NCBI GenBank assembly: GCA_946403965.1
Contig: CAMJBT010000001.1
Location: 62,001 to 126,000 of the forward strand
Length of the DNA: 64,000 bases
From: an uncultured Pseudobutyrivibrio sp.
GTDB taxonomy: Bacteria; Bacillota; Clostridia; Lachnospirales; Lachnospiraceae
Direction of reading: 5' to 3'
Below are positions 1 through 8,507 of the stretch, piece after piece. The translations under genes and the position numbers were made by a program. The number at the start of each line of letters is the position of its first letter. The stretch's first letter is position 1. The notes under the pieces are model-generated. The model saw only the letters and a list, made by a program, of their open reading frames with translations. It had not been told where the DNA came from and made no database searches.

Positions 1-2
1 TT

Positions 3-161
3 CTTGAAGAGTTAAAAGGACTTCCAGCGAAAGATGTATTAAAACGTAAAGACGTATTTGGCGTGGATTTGTATGAAGATACAATGGGCAAGAGAGTTCT
101 TGAAATATATTCAAGAATGAAGGGCACACACAATATCCGTAGGGAATTGGAGGCAGTATAA
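3..161 (+). CDS. C-terminal end of a uronate/mannitol dehydrogenase-family reductase (partial)
   Basis: Open frame from the window edge to a TAA whose last A is the first base of the next ATG (TAATG overlap). The 52 visible residues contain VFGVDLYEDTMGKRV and end RRELEAV. This resembles the C-terminus of the mannitol dehydrogenase family (fructuronate and tagaturonate reductases), whose members often end with a VFGVDLYEAGLGEKV-like segment. The coupling to uxaC and kdgK supports a UxuB/UxaB-type NADH-dependent reductase of uronate catabolism. Only the last helices are visible, so the family call is from memory of the tail motif and the exact substrate cannot be stated. Confidence 0.55.
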   Translation, partial: LEELKGLPAKDVLKRKDVFGVDLYEDTMGKRVLEIYSRMKGTHNIRRELEAV

Positions 162-1558
162 TGAATTTTATGGACGAAAATTTCCTATTGCAGTCACCTA
201 CAGCAAGAGAGCTGTTCAATGCTGTGAAGGATGAACCAATAATTGACTTTCACAATCATTTGAATCCTAGGGAAATTTATGAGGACAAATGTTTTGATAA
301 TATGACCGAGGTTTGGCTTGGAGGAGACCACTACAAGTGGCGAGCTATGAGAGCCAACGGAGTATCGGAATCGCTTATCACAGGAGATGGCGCTCCTTTT
401 GATAAATTTTTGGCATGGGCAGATACAGTACAAAATCTTATTGGTAATCCCCTATATCACTGGACTCATCTGGAGCTTCAGCGCTATTTTGGTATCACCA
501 CTCCATTAAATACTGACACTGCAAAACAAATATGGGATACCTGCAACGCGAAGCTTCACACCAAAGAGTTTTCAGTAAGAAATCTCCTTCGAATGCAAAA
601 AGTATCTGTCCTTTGCACTACAGATGACCCAATTGACACCTTAGAATGGCACCAGAAAATCAGAGAAGATGGATTTGAAATAAAAGTGCTTCCATCATTT
701 AGACCAGAAAAGGCAATTGGTATTGATAAAATTGGATTTGTAGACTACATTAATGATTTGAGTTTGGTTGTTGAATTCAGAATAGATGACACTGAATCAT
801 TATTAAAAGCTCTTGAACTTCGTCTTGAATATTTTATGGAGCAGGGCTGCAGAGTTTCTGACCATAGCTTGGAGGGATTATTCTATGTCCCAGCCACAAA
901 GGCAGAGGTTGATCAGATTTTAAAGACAAGAATGTCTGGAGTAAAGCTTTCCGAGGAGCAGGAAGGAAAATTCCGAGGCTACATGCTCACTGAACTTGGA
1001 AAAATATATGCAAGGCATGATATTGTTATGCAGCTACATATTGGAGCTATTCGAAACAACTCAGAGCGATTCTTCAGACTTCTTGGGGTGGACACAGGCT
1101 TTGATGCTATGAATGATTTCAACTATGCACCTCAACTGGCAGCACTACTTTCTGCAATGGATTTACACGACGAATTGCCAAAGACAATTCTTTACTGCCT
1201 GAATCCAAAGGATACCCAGATGCTTGCAGTGATGGCGGGTAGCTTCTGTAGCAATGAATCAGGCATCAAGGGAAAGGTGCAGCTTGGCGCTGCATGGTGG
1301 TTCTGTGATCACAAGAATGGAATGGAAAATCAAATTGAAGCGGTCAGTGATGCTGGATTGATTTCAACATCTGTAGGAATGCTTACAGATTCCCGCAGTT
1401 TTCTTTCATTCCCAAGGCACGAACTATATCGCCGTATATTGTGCAATAAGGTAGGCTCATGGGTAGAAAATGGAGAGTACCCAGCAGACTTATCGTATTT
1501 ACGTACCATGGTCACACGTATATGCGGAAAGAATGCAATAGAATATTTTAAGTTTTAG
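161..1558 (+). CDS. uxaC: Uronate (glucuronate/galacturonate) isomerase
   Basis: A 465-residue protein of usual UxaC length, isomerising D-glucuronate to D-fructuronate and D-galacturonate to D-tagaturonate in the cytoplasm. The N-terminal IIDFHNHLNPREI carries the HxH metal-binding signature of the amidohydrolase-like fold. MQLHIGAIRNN near residue 290 and a late LTDSRSFLSFPRHELYRR block are further UxaC hallmarks. The ATG overlaps the stop of the upstream reductase gene, implying translational coupling. It lies 22 bp ahead of kdgK, forming one uronate catabolic operon. I am confident of the family; which uronate is preferred cannot be told. Confidence 0.95.
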   Translation: MNFMDENFLLQSPTARELFNAVKDEPIIDFHNHLNPREIYEDKCFDNMTEVWLGGDHYKWRAMRANGVSESLITGDGAPFDKFLAWADTVQNLIGNPLYHWTHLELQRYFGITTPLNTDTAKQIWDTCNAKLHTKEFSVRNLLRMQKVSVLCTTDDPIDTLEWHQKIREDGFEIKVLPSFRPEKAIGIDKIGFVDYINDLSLVVEFRIDDTESLLKALELRLEYFMEQGCRVSDHSLEGLFYVPATKAEVDQILKTRMSGVKLSEEQEGKFRGYMLTELGKIYARHDIVMQLHIGAIRNNSERFFRLLGVDTGFDAMNDFNYAPQLAALLSAMDLHDELPKTILYCLNPKDTQMLAVMAGSFCSNESGIKGKVQLGAAWWFCDHKNGMENQIEAVSDAGLISTSVGMLTDSRSFLSFPRHELYRRILCNKVGSWVENGEYPADLSYLRTMVTRICGKNAIEYFKF

Positions 1559-1580
1559 ATTTTATAGGAGATATTTAATT

Positions 1581-2678
1581 ATGAACTTGAACATTAGAGA
1601 CAAAAAAGAATGTAAATATGATGCCGTATCCCTCGGTGAAGTAATGCTTAGATTTGATCCAGGTGAGGGCCGAATTCGTACAGCACGTGAATTCAAGGTA
1701 TGGGAAGGCGGTGGAGAATACAATGTAATCCGCGGACTTCGTCGCTGCTTTGGAATGGACACAGCTGTTATTACTTCATTTGCAGACAACGAAGTTGGAC
1801 ATCTGGTAGAGGACTTCATCCTCCAGGGTGGTGTAGACACAAAGCTCATTAATTGGAAGAAGACTGATGGAATCGGTCGTGAGTGCAGAAACGGAATAAA
1901 CTTTGTAGAGCGAGGCTTTGGAATTCGAGGTGCTCTCAGTTGTTCAGATAGAGCAAACACTGCAATTTCACAGGCAACTGCAAAGGATTTTGATTTCGAC
2001 TATATCTTTGGTGAGCTTGGTGTCAGATGGTTCCACACAGGTGGAATTTATGCAGCACTTTCTGAGCAGTCGGCCGAGACAGTTGTAGAAGCTATCAAGA
2101 CAGCAAAGAAATATGGTACAGTTGTTTCTTATGATTTGAACTATCGAGCTTCTATGTGGTCAGCAATTGGCGGTCAGAAAAAGGCTCAGGAAGTTAATAA
2201 GGAAATTGCCAAATACGTTGATGTAATGATTGGAAACGAAGAAGACTTTACAGCCTGTCTTGGATTTGAAATTGAAGGTAATGATGCCAACCTTAAGGAG
2301 CTTAATCTGGATGGTTATAAGAAGATGATTGATGAAGCAGCCAAGGTTTATCCAAATTTCAAGGTTGTTGCAACAACACTTCGTACAGTAAAAACAGCCA
2401 CAGTAAATGACTGGTCAGCTCTTTGCTGGGCAGAGGGACAGATTCACAAGGCAAAGGACTACAAGGGCCTTGAAATACTAGACCGTGTAGGCGGCGGTGA
2501 TTCATTCGCATCAGGCCTTGTATATGGACTGATGACTACAGGCGATGCAGCAAAGGCTGTTGAATATGGAACAGCACACGGTGCACTTGCAATGACAACT
2601 CCAGGCGACACAACCATGGCTACTTGCGCAGAAGTAGAAGCAATTATGGGAGGCGCTGGAGCCAGAGTAAAACGCTAA
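1581..2678 (+). CDS. kdgK: 2-dehydro-3-deoxygluconokinase (PfkB-family sugar kinase)
   Basis: A 365-residue ribokinase/PfkB-family kinase that would phosphorylate 2-keto-3-deoxygluconate, the product downstream of uronate reduction and dehydration. The N-terminal VSLGEVMLRFDPGEGR and the C-terminal DRVGGGDSFASGLVYG match the family; the latter holds the catalytic Asp and anion hole. The start follows TATAGGAGATATTTAATT, a good ribosome binding site. It closes the operon with uxaC and is followed by a strong terminator. The length slightly exceeds the usual 310-340 residues, which is common in clostridial KdgK. Assignment to KDG rather than another sugar acid rests on context. Confidence 0.85.
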   Translation: MNLNIRDKKECKYDAVSLGEVMLRFDPGEGRIRTAREFKVWEGGGEYNVIRGLRRCFGMDTAVITSFADNEVGHLVEDFILQGGVDTKLINWKKTDGIGRECRNGINFVERGFGIRGALSCSDRANTAISQATAKDFDFDYIFGELGVRWFHTGGIYAALSEQSAETVVEAIKTAKKYGTVVSYDLNYRASMWSAIGGQKKAQEVNKEIAKYVDVMIGNEEDFTACLGFEIEGNDANLKELNLDGYKKMIDEAAKVYPNFKVVATTLRTVKTATVNDWSALCWAEGQIHKAKDYKGLEILDRVGGGDSFASGLVYGLMTTGDAAKAVEYGTAHGALAMTTPGDTTMATCAEVEAIMGGAGARVKR

Positions 2679-2714
2679 CCCAAAAGGGGTTGTTAAAAAA
2701 CTCCCCTAAAAAGT

Positions 2715-2768
2715 ATAGGATTCAGTGACTATCTTCGGATAGCCATCTGAATCCTACTTATTTTTCTT
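2715..2768 (+). terminator. Rho-independent terminator after kdgK
   Basis: TAGGATTCAG and CTGAATCCTA pair around an inner stem closed by a UUCG tetraloop (CTATC-TTCG-GATAG). The run TTATTTTTCTT follows. This is one of the longest stems in the window and ends the uronate operon. Confidence 0.85.
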
Positions 2769-2913
2769 AAACTATTTTATTTCCTCAAGTTTTCATCGAA
2801 AATTGCAGACACAAACTAAGCCATAATGATTATGGCAAAATAAATCACCAAAAATGTTCACAGCAATGTAGGCTTTGTTTTTTGAAGTTATATAAGTCTG
2901 TGACACCCCTAAT

Positions 2914-3217
2914 GCACGTATTCCGGTGAAAGTAAATGATTTTCGTGTCGGTAAAACTGTCCACTAGCACGTATTTTCAGTATAGTACATGATATTTCGT
3001 GTCGAGGTTCATCTCATCTAACACGAATTTCCGGTAAAATATATGATTTTCGTGTTGGTAAGCCTATTCATTAGCACGAATTTTCAGTGTAGTACATAGT
3101 ATTTCGTGTCGAGGTATCTCTCATCTAGCATGAATTTCCGGTGAAATATATCATTTTCGTGTCGGCGAGGCTTTCCACGAGCACGATTTTCCAGCGAAGT
3201 ATATGATATTCGTGTTG
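2914..3217. repeat. Six-unit array of about 53-bp palindromic repeats with 107-bp higher-order period
   Basis: Units begin near 2914, 2967, 3020, 3074, 3128 and 3181, spacings of 53-54 bp. Each has the form GCACGAAT...ATTTCGTGT, so CACGAA and TTCGTG make an inverted repeat around a loop of about 22 bases. Two unit types alternate: one with CCGGTGAAA inside (units 1, 3, 5), the other with TTCAGTGTAGTACAT inside (units 2, 4). The linkers also alternate. The array therefore expanded as 107-bp dimers. No open frame is present. Function unknown. The remainder of 2769-3331 shows no gene. Confidence 0.85.
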
Positions 3218-3271
3218 CTCCCCTAATTTTCCTCTAAATTGTATCGTGAACTTCGTCCCCCTGAGTCATAA

Positions 3272-3302
3272 ATAGGGAGTCCAATTCACCATGACTCCCT
3301 AT
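3272..3302. repeat. Perfect 10-bp inverted repeat
   Basis: ATAGGGAGTC at 3272-3281 is exactly complementary to GACTCCCTAT at 3293-3302, with an 11-base loop. No T-run follows on either strand, so it is a weak candidate for a terminator; it may be an RNA hairpin or protein site. Confidence 0.5.
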
Positions 3303-3331
3303 ACGACACTAAAATCTAGCAAAAATAACAT

Positions 3332-3388
3332 CCCCTTTAGGCACTCCTCCAAGGCCCCGCCCTGCACCTTGGAGGGTGCCAAAAAGGG
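3332..3388. repeat. GC-rich long inverted repeat (REP-like)
   Basis: GGCACTCCTCCAAGG at 3340-3354 pairs with CCTTGGAGGGTGCC at 3367-3380, and flanking CCCTTT/AAAAGGG can extend the stem. The loop CCCCGCCCTGCA is strikingly GC-rich for this AT-rich DNA. It resembles a repetitive extragenic palindrome, but I see no second copy in this window, so the repeat nature is a guess. Confidence 0.5.
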
Positions 3389-3398
3389 CTATGTAATC

Positions 3399-3437
3399 AA
3401 AAAAATAGAGAGCCAATCAGGATTGATTAGCTCTCCA
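3399..3437 (-). terminator. Rho-independent terminator of the amino-acid ABC operon
   Basis: Read on the minus strand, GGAGAGCTAATCA pairs with TGATTGGCTCTC and is followed by TATTTTTTTG. It lies about 45 bp past the stop of the binding-protein gene. Confidence 0.85.
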
Positions 3438-3481
3438 TAGTGTTTGATAATCACTGTGAATGGAAATAGGTTTATAGGTGA

Positions 3482-4333
3482 TTATTCGGCTGTAATATCT
3501 GTGCCGAAATATTTTTCAGAAATCTTTGAAAGTGTTCCATCTTCACGAAGTTCTTTTATAGCCTGATTGATGGCTTCTCTAAGAGTGTCGTTGTCAGAAC
3601 CCTTTGCAAGTGGAATAGCGTAGTTTGTTGTTTCTTCGTCTACAGCGGCTACCTTTAAGTCCTTTGTGCCTGTTGTTTTGATATAGTCGCTTACGGAAGT
3701 GTTGGCATTTACTGTGGCGTCAACTGTTCCATTGAGGACGAGAGTCATTGTCTCGCCAAGTGTGTCAACATTTGAAACTGTGGCACCATGTTCAATGCCC
3801 ATAGCCTCGTATGTTGAACCAGCAGAGTTTGCAGTAGTTTTGCCATCAAGGTCGTCAAAGCTCTTGATAGAATTGTTTGAAGCAAGTGTAACAACTACTG
3901 CGTGGTCGTATGCATATGCGTCAGTAAAATCGTAGGTGTTTGATCTTTCCTCGGTTACGTCTACACCATTGGCCATCATATCGAAAGAGCCTGTAGATAC
4001 GCCGGTAAGTCCGCCATCGAAAGCAACCTCTTTGAATTCAGGCTCCACACCAAGCTTTTCTGCAATAGCAGCTGCAACCTCTACATCAAAACCAACAAGT
4101 TCTTCGCTGTCAGGATCATGGTAAGTGAATGGAGCCCAAACACCTTCTGTAGCGATTGTGATTTTGCCGGCTTCTTTAATACGAGCAAGGTGATCTGCCT
4201 CAGTGACTGTTGTAGTCTGATTATCATCAGATGCTGTGGTTGAGTCAGAGTTTGTAGAAGCTGAACCGCAACCAATTAAAGCTGAAGCTGAAATAGTCAT
4301 GATTGATAACATTGCAATAAGTTTTTTCTTCAT
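3482..4333 (-). CDS. Polar amino-acid ABC transporter substrate-binding lipoprotein
   Basis: Extracellular solute-binding protein family 3 (PBPb fold), about 283 residues. The signal peptide ends in a lipobox (ASALIGCGSAS), so the protein is a membrane-anchored lipoprotein. GKITIATEGVWAPFTYHDP and LVGFDVEVAAAIAEKLG are diagnostic of glutamine/cystine/general polar amino-acid binders. A GAAAGGA sits only 2-3 bases from the first ATG (4342) but about 11 from the second (4333, MKKKLIAM), so I use the second. It is the last gene of a permease-ATPase-receptor operon. The amino acid carried cannot be read from sequence. Confidence 0.9.
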   Translation of the reverse strand: MKKKLIAMLSIMTISASALIGCGSASTNSDSTTASDDNQTTTVTEADHLARIKEAGKITIATEGVWAPFTYHDPDSEELVGFDVEVAAAIAEKLGVEPEFKEVAFDGGLTGVSTGSFDMMANGVDVTEERSNTYDFTDAYAYDHAVVVTLASNNSIKSFDDLDGKTTANSAGSTYEAMGIEHGATVSNVDTLGETMTLVLNGTVDATVNANTSVSDYIKTTGTKDLKVAAVDEETTNYAIPLAKGSDNDTLREAINQAIKELREDGTLSKISEKYFGTDITAE

Positions 4334-4360
4334 AAAGTTCATATTCCTTTCTTTAGTGGA

Positions 4361-4394
4361 GTTTTCCGGGAACGTAAAATGGATTCTGGAAAAC
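4361..4394 (-). promoter_or_regulatory. Intergenic hairpin between ABC ATPase and binding-protein genes
   Basis: GTTTTCC at 4361-4367 pairs with GGAAAAC at 4388-4394, with an inner GAA/TTC. There is no T-run on the minus strand. Such hairpins between ABC genes often stabilise mRNA so that the receptor is made in excess; that role is inferred. Confidence 0.5.
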
Positions 4395-4400
4395 AGTTAT

Positions 4401-5144
4401 TTATTCTACACTGGTAAGTCGTAAAAAATCTCTGGTAATAGAATTTTTTGGATTCTCAAAGAATTCCGTTGGTGTGCCCTCCTCGACGATGACCCCATCT
4501 GCCATAAAAACAATGTGGGAGGAAACCTCTCTGGCAAAGCTCATTTCATGAGTGACAACAATCATTGTCATGCCATCCTTTGCCAAATCTCTCATAACAT
4601 CAAGAACTTCAGCTGTTAGCTGTGGATCAAGAGCAGAAGTAGGTTCGTCAAAGTATAGAATCTTTGGATCCGTAGCAAGCGCTCTTGCTATAGCAACTCG
4701 CTGCTGCTGACCACCAGAAAGCTGGCTAGGGTATTTATCCATATGCTCCAGCATGCCGACTTTTTTTAATGTGTCGTAGGCCTTTTTCTCAGCTTCCTTT
4801 GCAGGAATTTTTCTAGCTGAAGTAAGTCCTAGGGTTACATTTTTTAGAACAGTCTTGTTGGCGAAAAGATTGTAGTTTTGGAATACAAAACCTGTTTCTT
4901 TTCTAATATCTGCAATATTCTTTTTTGATGCCTTTGGAAGATGATAGCTATTTCCGTCAAAATTCAGATAGCCTTCATCTGCAGTCTCTAAAAAGTTGAT
5001 GCAGCGAAGGAGCGTAGTTTTTCCTGAGCCGGATGGTCCAAGCACTGAGACGACTTGACCTTTATCAACTTTTAAATTTATACCTTTAAGGACTTGTGTG
5101 TCACCAAAGGACTTGTGCACATTAGTCACTTCTAATAATCCCAT
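4401..5144 (-). CDS. Polar amino-acid ABC transporter ATP-binding protein (GlnQ type)
   Basis: A 247-residue cytoplasmic ATPase. Walker A GPSGSGKTTLL, Q-loop FVFQNYNLF, signature [16 protein letters not shown], Walker B ILYFDEPTSALDP and H-loop VTHEMSFARE are all intact. The EPTSALDPQL and HEMSFAREV wording is typical of the GlnQ/HisP/ArtM family. It lies 15 bp behind the permease and 58 bp ahead of the binding protein, so the three form one operon. Confidence 0.93.
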   Translation of the reverse strand: MGLLEVTNVHKSFGDTQVLKGINLKVDKGQVVSVLGPSGSGKTTLLRCINFLETADEGYLNFDGNSYHLPKASKKNIADIRKETGFVFQNYNLFANKTVLKNVTLGLTSARKIPAKEAEKKAYDTLKKVGMLEHMDKYPSQLSGGQQQRVAIARALATDPKILYFDEPTSALDPQLTAEVLDVMRDLAKDGMTMIVVTHEMSFAREVSSHIVFMADGVIVEEGTPTEFFENPKNSITRDFLRLTSVE

Positions 5145-5159
5145 TAAACAAGTACCTCT

Positions 5160-5843
5160 TTATTTTCTGACTCCGTAGCTACCAAGGAAGTTTTCACCAC
5201 GCTTTTGAAGATAGGTGAGTATGGTGCAGAACAATAGGTAAACAACGGCAACTTCAATGTACAGTGGAAGATAATTGTAGGATTGACCTGCAATCTGTTT
5301 TGTTCGGGTAAACATCTCCACTACGGTGATGCTTGAAGCTAGTGATGTGTCTTTTACCATGCTGATTAATGCATTAAAAAGTGAAGGAAAGGCAGTTCTG
5401 AAGGCCTGTGGTAAAATAACATGCCATATAATCTGCATATATCCCATTCCTACACAGTAGCCTGCTTCCATCTGTCCTGCCGGAACGGCTTCCATAGCGG
5501 CACGCATAGTTTCAGCACTGTAAGCGCCTTCGTTTATTGTGAAGACTATTACTGCCATCAAAAATGGATTGATACTGATTCCAAATAGAGGCAATCCGTA
5601 GAATGCCACCATCAGTTGTACAAGTAGTGGAGTACCTCTAATAATCCAAATGTAAAAACGGCATATCTGCTTTAAAATAGGTACCTTTGCATATTGAATC
5701 ATTGCAACGATAACTGCCAGAACTGTGGATAAGATAAAGGCTATTGCTGCAAGAGGCAAGGTCACTTTCAATCCGTATTCAAGTATTTTAGGAAAGGAAC
5801 TTAATAGTAGTTCCATAGTGTTTTCATTTATCATAGTCGTCAT
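5160..5843 (-). CDS. Polar amino-acid ABC transporter permease
   Basis: Inner-membrane permease of the HEQ/GlnP family with about five membrane segments. EAAYCVGMGYMQIIWHVILPQAFRTAFPSL-like sequence holds the EAA loop that contacts the ATPase, and IRGTPLLVQLMV is the usual N-terminal family motif. Several in-frame starts are possible (5843, 5834 and 5816) and none has a clear ribosome binding site, so the first ATG is a provisional choice. It is the first gene of the operon, with 174 bp to the divergent sensor gene. Confidence 0.88.
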   Translation of the reverse strand: MTTMINENTMELLLSSFPKILEYGLKVTLPLAAIAFILSTVLAVIVAMIQYAKVPILKQICRFYIWIIRGTPLLVQLMVAFYGLPLFGISINPFLMAVIVFTINEGAYSAETMRAAMEAVPAGQMEAGYCVGMGYMQIIWHVILPQAFRTAFPSLFNALISMVKDTSLASSITVVEMFTRTKQIAGQSYNYLPLYIEVAVVYLLFCTILTYLQKRGENFLGSYGVRK

Positions 5844-6017
5844 AGTAGCACACAATTACATTTTGTGCAATCGATGTTCGGTTTTCTTTTCTTAAATTTC
5901 TATTAAATATGCCACAGCTGTTGTAAATTAACAAAATACCCTACATGTTGTCAATTTTTTTTCATATTTCTTTTCTATAATTATGATGTGTTTGTATGGA
6001 TAGCTGTGGGGTGTGCT

Positions 6018-6719
6018 ATGGCAAAAAATAATAAATCGCTTAAAAGAAGTATAACAATTGGTTATGCAATTTTCATCGCATTTTTGTGTCTTATTTTGAG
6101 TTTAGTTACTTTTTATAGTCATACGCAATCTTTGTATAGCGCCTACGAAGAACGAATGACAGATTTACTTAACTATGTCTATTATTATATTGATTTAGAG
6201 GATTTGGGTGAATGCTGCGAGACATTTGAGCCATCTGATAAGTATTGGGAACTACAGGATTTCATGGATAGAATTACAGAAACAATGGATATACATTATC
6301 TGTATATTATAATCCCGCCTAAGGATGAAGATGATGCAAGCATATATAATGTTTTGTCTGCAGATACTGCTTATGGACGTATGTATGCACCTGATGGATA
6401 TTATCTTGGATATTTGATAGAAGATATGTACACAGCCGATCAAGCAGCCAAATATCGTGCGGCAATGTCTAAAAATGAAATTACTTTTTTTGAAATAGAA
6501 AGTGGATGGGGAGATGATTACTCTGGGTGTATGCCATTAAAGGATGCTAATGGAAATGCATTTGCTCTTTTGTGTGTGGACATAGATGTAAGTAAGATAC
6601 ATAAAATGATTAATTCATACACCTTTGTAAATATTATTCTTATTATGGTTATTGGCGTTGTATTTGCAGTTGTATTCCTTTATATTCAAAGGTTTTTTGG
6701 AAATGACATCAAAGACTAG
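6018..6719 (+). CDS. Membrane-anchored extracellular sensor without output domain
   Basis: About 233 residues: a basic start (MAKNNKSLKRS), one membrane helix, an acidic extracytoplasmic domain of about 170 residues, a second helix (IILIMVIGVVFAVVFLYI) and only a dozen residues after it. This is the layout of the sensing half of a histidine kinase or GGDEF protein, with no HAMP or output visible. I chose the ATG at 6018, preceded by GTGGGGTGTGCT, over an ATG at 5988 that sits only 7 bp after a TATAAT box. It is followed 59 bp later by a TPR-GGDEF gene, so the two may form a split receptor. A T6 run at 6693-6698 allows a frame change that would add about 30 residues. Family not recognised. Confidence 0.6.
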   Translation: MAKNNKSLKRSITIGYAIFIAFLCLILSLVTFYSHTQSLYSAYEERMTDLLNYVYYYIDLEDLGECCETFEPSDKYWELQDFMDRITETMDIHYLYIIIPPKDEDDASIYNVLSADTAYGRMYAPDGYYLGYLIEDMYTADQAAKYRAAMSKNEITFFEIESGWGDDYSGCMPLKDANGNAFALLCVDIDVSKIHKMINSYTFVNIILIMVIGVVFAVVFLYIQRFFGNDIKD

Positions 6720-6778
6720 ATGGTTTGAAACCGTAAATGAAATTATACTGTCTGGCAATTTAGAAAAGAGTTTTTTCA

Positions 6779-8431
6779 ATGGAACAGAAAGACGTTAAAC
6801 GTATAATTCAAATTATCGGTGTTGTGGTTGCTGCACTTTTGTTGTTGCAGTCTATTTTCTATGCTGCTATTAAAATTGAAACTATAAATAATCATGAAAA
6901 AGTAAATAAGCTGATAGCTCAGGATCTAAAATATTCTTGGGCAACAATGGACGATGAGCTTGATGAAATAAATAGCCTTATAAAAAATAAACATCTGTCC
7001 AATGGAGATTTAGGCCGTTTGTATGAGCGTGCTGGTCTTATCTATATGCAAAAAGGTGAAAGCATGTCTTATTATAGATATTTGGGATATGCTCTCTATT
7101 ATTTGGAAAAAAGTGATGAAGACGATTATACAGTTAATGTGTATCTGGATTTGGCAAATTTTTATCTGAATAACTATGCGGAAGATTATGCCGAGGAGAT
7201 GATTGAAAAGGCAAAGAATATTAAGCCGTTTGAGGAAATAGAGAATGTTAGAATAAAAAGCTATGCATATAGAATGCTTGGTATAATGTGTATTCAAAAG
7301 CTAGAGTATAATGAGGCTGAAACCTACTTCTTGCAGTCACAAAAAGTGCTTGAGGATAGCCATACTAATTTATATGAGGAAAGCTATATTGCTATGGCTG
7401 ATGTTTGGCTAGCCAGAGTTTATGAGGAAACGGGGCGTCTTGCAAAGTGTGGTGAGGTGCTGGATAAATGGGCTGATAGTGAGATGTTTACAGAGGAAGT
7501 ATATCGAAAGGTCTTTCTACGAGACTTTATTGTTCCTTATTATCAGGCCAAGTGTTATTATCTCTGCGCTGAAAATATTAAAGAGCGCAACAACTCCAGC
7601 GATGTAGAAGCTCAGGCAAGGGACCAGGCTGTTGTAGATTATCTGGATGAGTTTATGACAATTTGTGATGAAAATGAATATGAGAAGGCTGAACTATACA
7701 CTTTGCTGAAGATTCAGAGAGAATATCCTACCAAAAATCCAGTTATCAGGGAGAAACTGTATAACATTTTGGAACAGCTGTATCGTGAAATGTTTGAACA
7801 GCAAAATAAAACATATTCAGATATGATAAATGATTTGGTTAATGATTCCAAAAATGAAATTATTAACAGTGAGATGGCTGGAAGAGATAGAATCAAAAAG
7901 TTAGAGCTGAGAATGATAGCGGCTCTGTTACTAGGCACTTTGCTGTTAGCATTCTTTATTATATTGATGAACACCAGATTTGATGGCCTCACAAAGCTAT
8001 TAAGTCGTAAAGTTTTTAATCGTGATTTAGCTAGAGTAAAACGTAGTAATGTTCCATACGGTATCATTATGATTGATATAGATAATTTCAAGAGGGTCAA
8101 CGATACCTATGGTCATCCGGAAGGAGATATTGTACTTTGGAGACTGGGACAGTTAATATCGAAGGAAACTACCAATGATATCAGGGGATATCGATATGGC
8201 GGTGAAGAATTTGTCATCATGGTTATGAGAGATGTGGTTCCATATGTACCAAAGATTGCTGAACGTCTGAGAGACTATATGCAACAGCAGGGATGGGAGT
8301 TTGCACCAGATTTGGTGATTACTCTTAGTATAGGGACTTCTGTAGGAAAAGGAAATGATGAGGTTGTAAAAAAGGCTGACGAAAACCTTTACTATTCAAA
8401 GGGGCATGGAAAGAATCAAGTGACAAATTAA
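6779..8431 (+). CDS. TPR-repeat transmembrane diguanylate cyclase (GGDEF)
   Basis: A 550-residue protein. An N-terminal membrane helix (residues about 10-28) is followed by an extracytoplasmic helical region of about 330 residues with tetratricopeptide-like repeats. A second membrane helix lies near residues 378-396, and then a GGDEF domain. The active-site loop reads YGGEEF, and FDGLTKLLSRKVFNRDL and IDIDNFKRVNDTYGH are canonical, so it should make cyclic di-GMP. No RxxD inhibitory site is obvious. The C-terminal IGTS and YYSKGHGKNQV complete the fold. It probably works with the preceding orphan sensor and ends at a strong terminator. Confidence 0.88.
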   Translation: MEQKDVKRIIQIIGVVVAALLLLQSIFYAAIKIETINNHEKVNKLIAQDLKYSWATMDDELDEINSLIKNKHLSNGDLGRLYERAGLIYMQKGESMSYYRYLGYALYYLEKSDEDDYTVNVYLDLANFYLNNYAEDYAEEMIEKAKNIKPFEEIENVRIKSYAYRMLGIMCIQKLEYNEAETYFLQSQKVLEDSHTNLYEESYIAMADVWLARVYEETGRLAKCGEVLDKWADSEMFTEEVYRKVFLRDFIVPYYQAKCYYLCAENIKERNNSSDVEAQARDQAVVDYLDEFMTICDENEYEKAELYTLLKIQREYPTKNPVIREKLYNILEQLYREMFEQQNKTYSDMINDLVNDSKNEIINSEMAGRDRIKKLELRMIAALLLGTLLLAFFIILMNTRFDGLTKLLSRKVFNRDLARVKRSNVPYGIIMIDIDNFKRVNDTYGHPEGDIVLWRLGQLISKETTNDIRGYRYGGEEFVIMVMRDVVPYVPKIAERLRDYMQQQGWEFAPDLVITLSIGTSVGKGNDEVVKKADENLYYSKGHGKNQVTN

Positions 8432-8437
8432 AAAAGA

Positions 8438-8474
8438 AGCTATCTGGTAGAAGACTACTAGATAGCTTTTTGTT
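8438..8474 (+). terminator. Rho-independent terminator after the GGDEF gene
   Basis: AGCTATCTGGTAG pairs with CTACTAGATAGCT across a 4-base loop, followed by TTTTTG. Preceding A residues could make it bidirectional for the opposing small gene. Confidence 0.85.
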
Positions 8475-8507
8475 GGTTTAATATCAAGTATGTAAAAGCA
8501 CTTATGA

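Noticed and set aside
2914..3217. CRISPR array
   Set aside because: The sequences between the palindromes are themselves repeated in alternation, the repeats are degenerate, and no cas genes are present. The same reasoning excludes 27263-27825.
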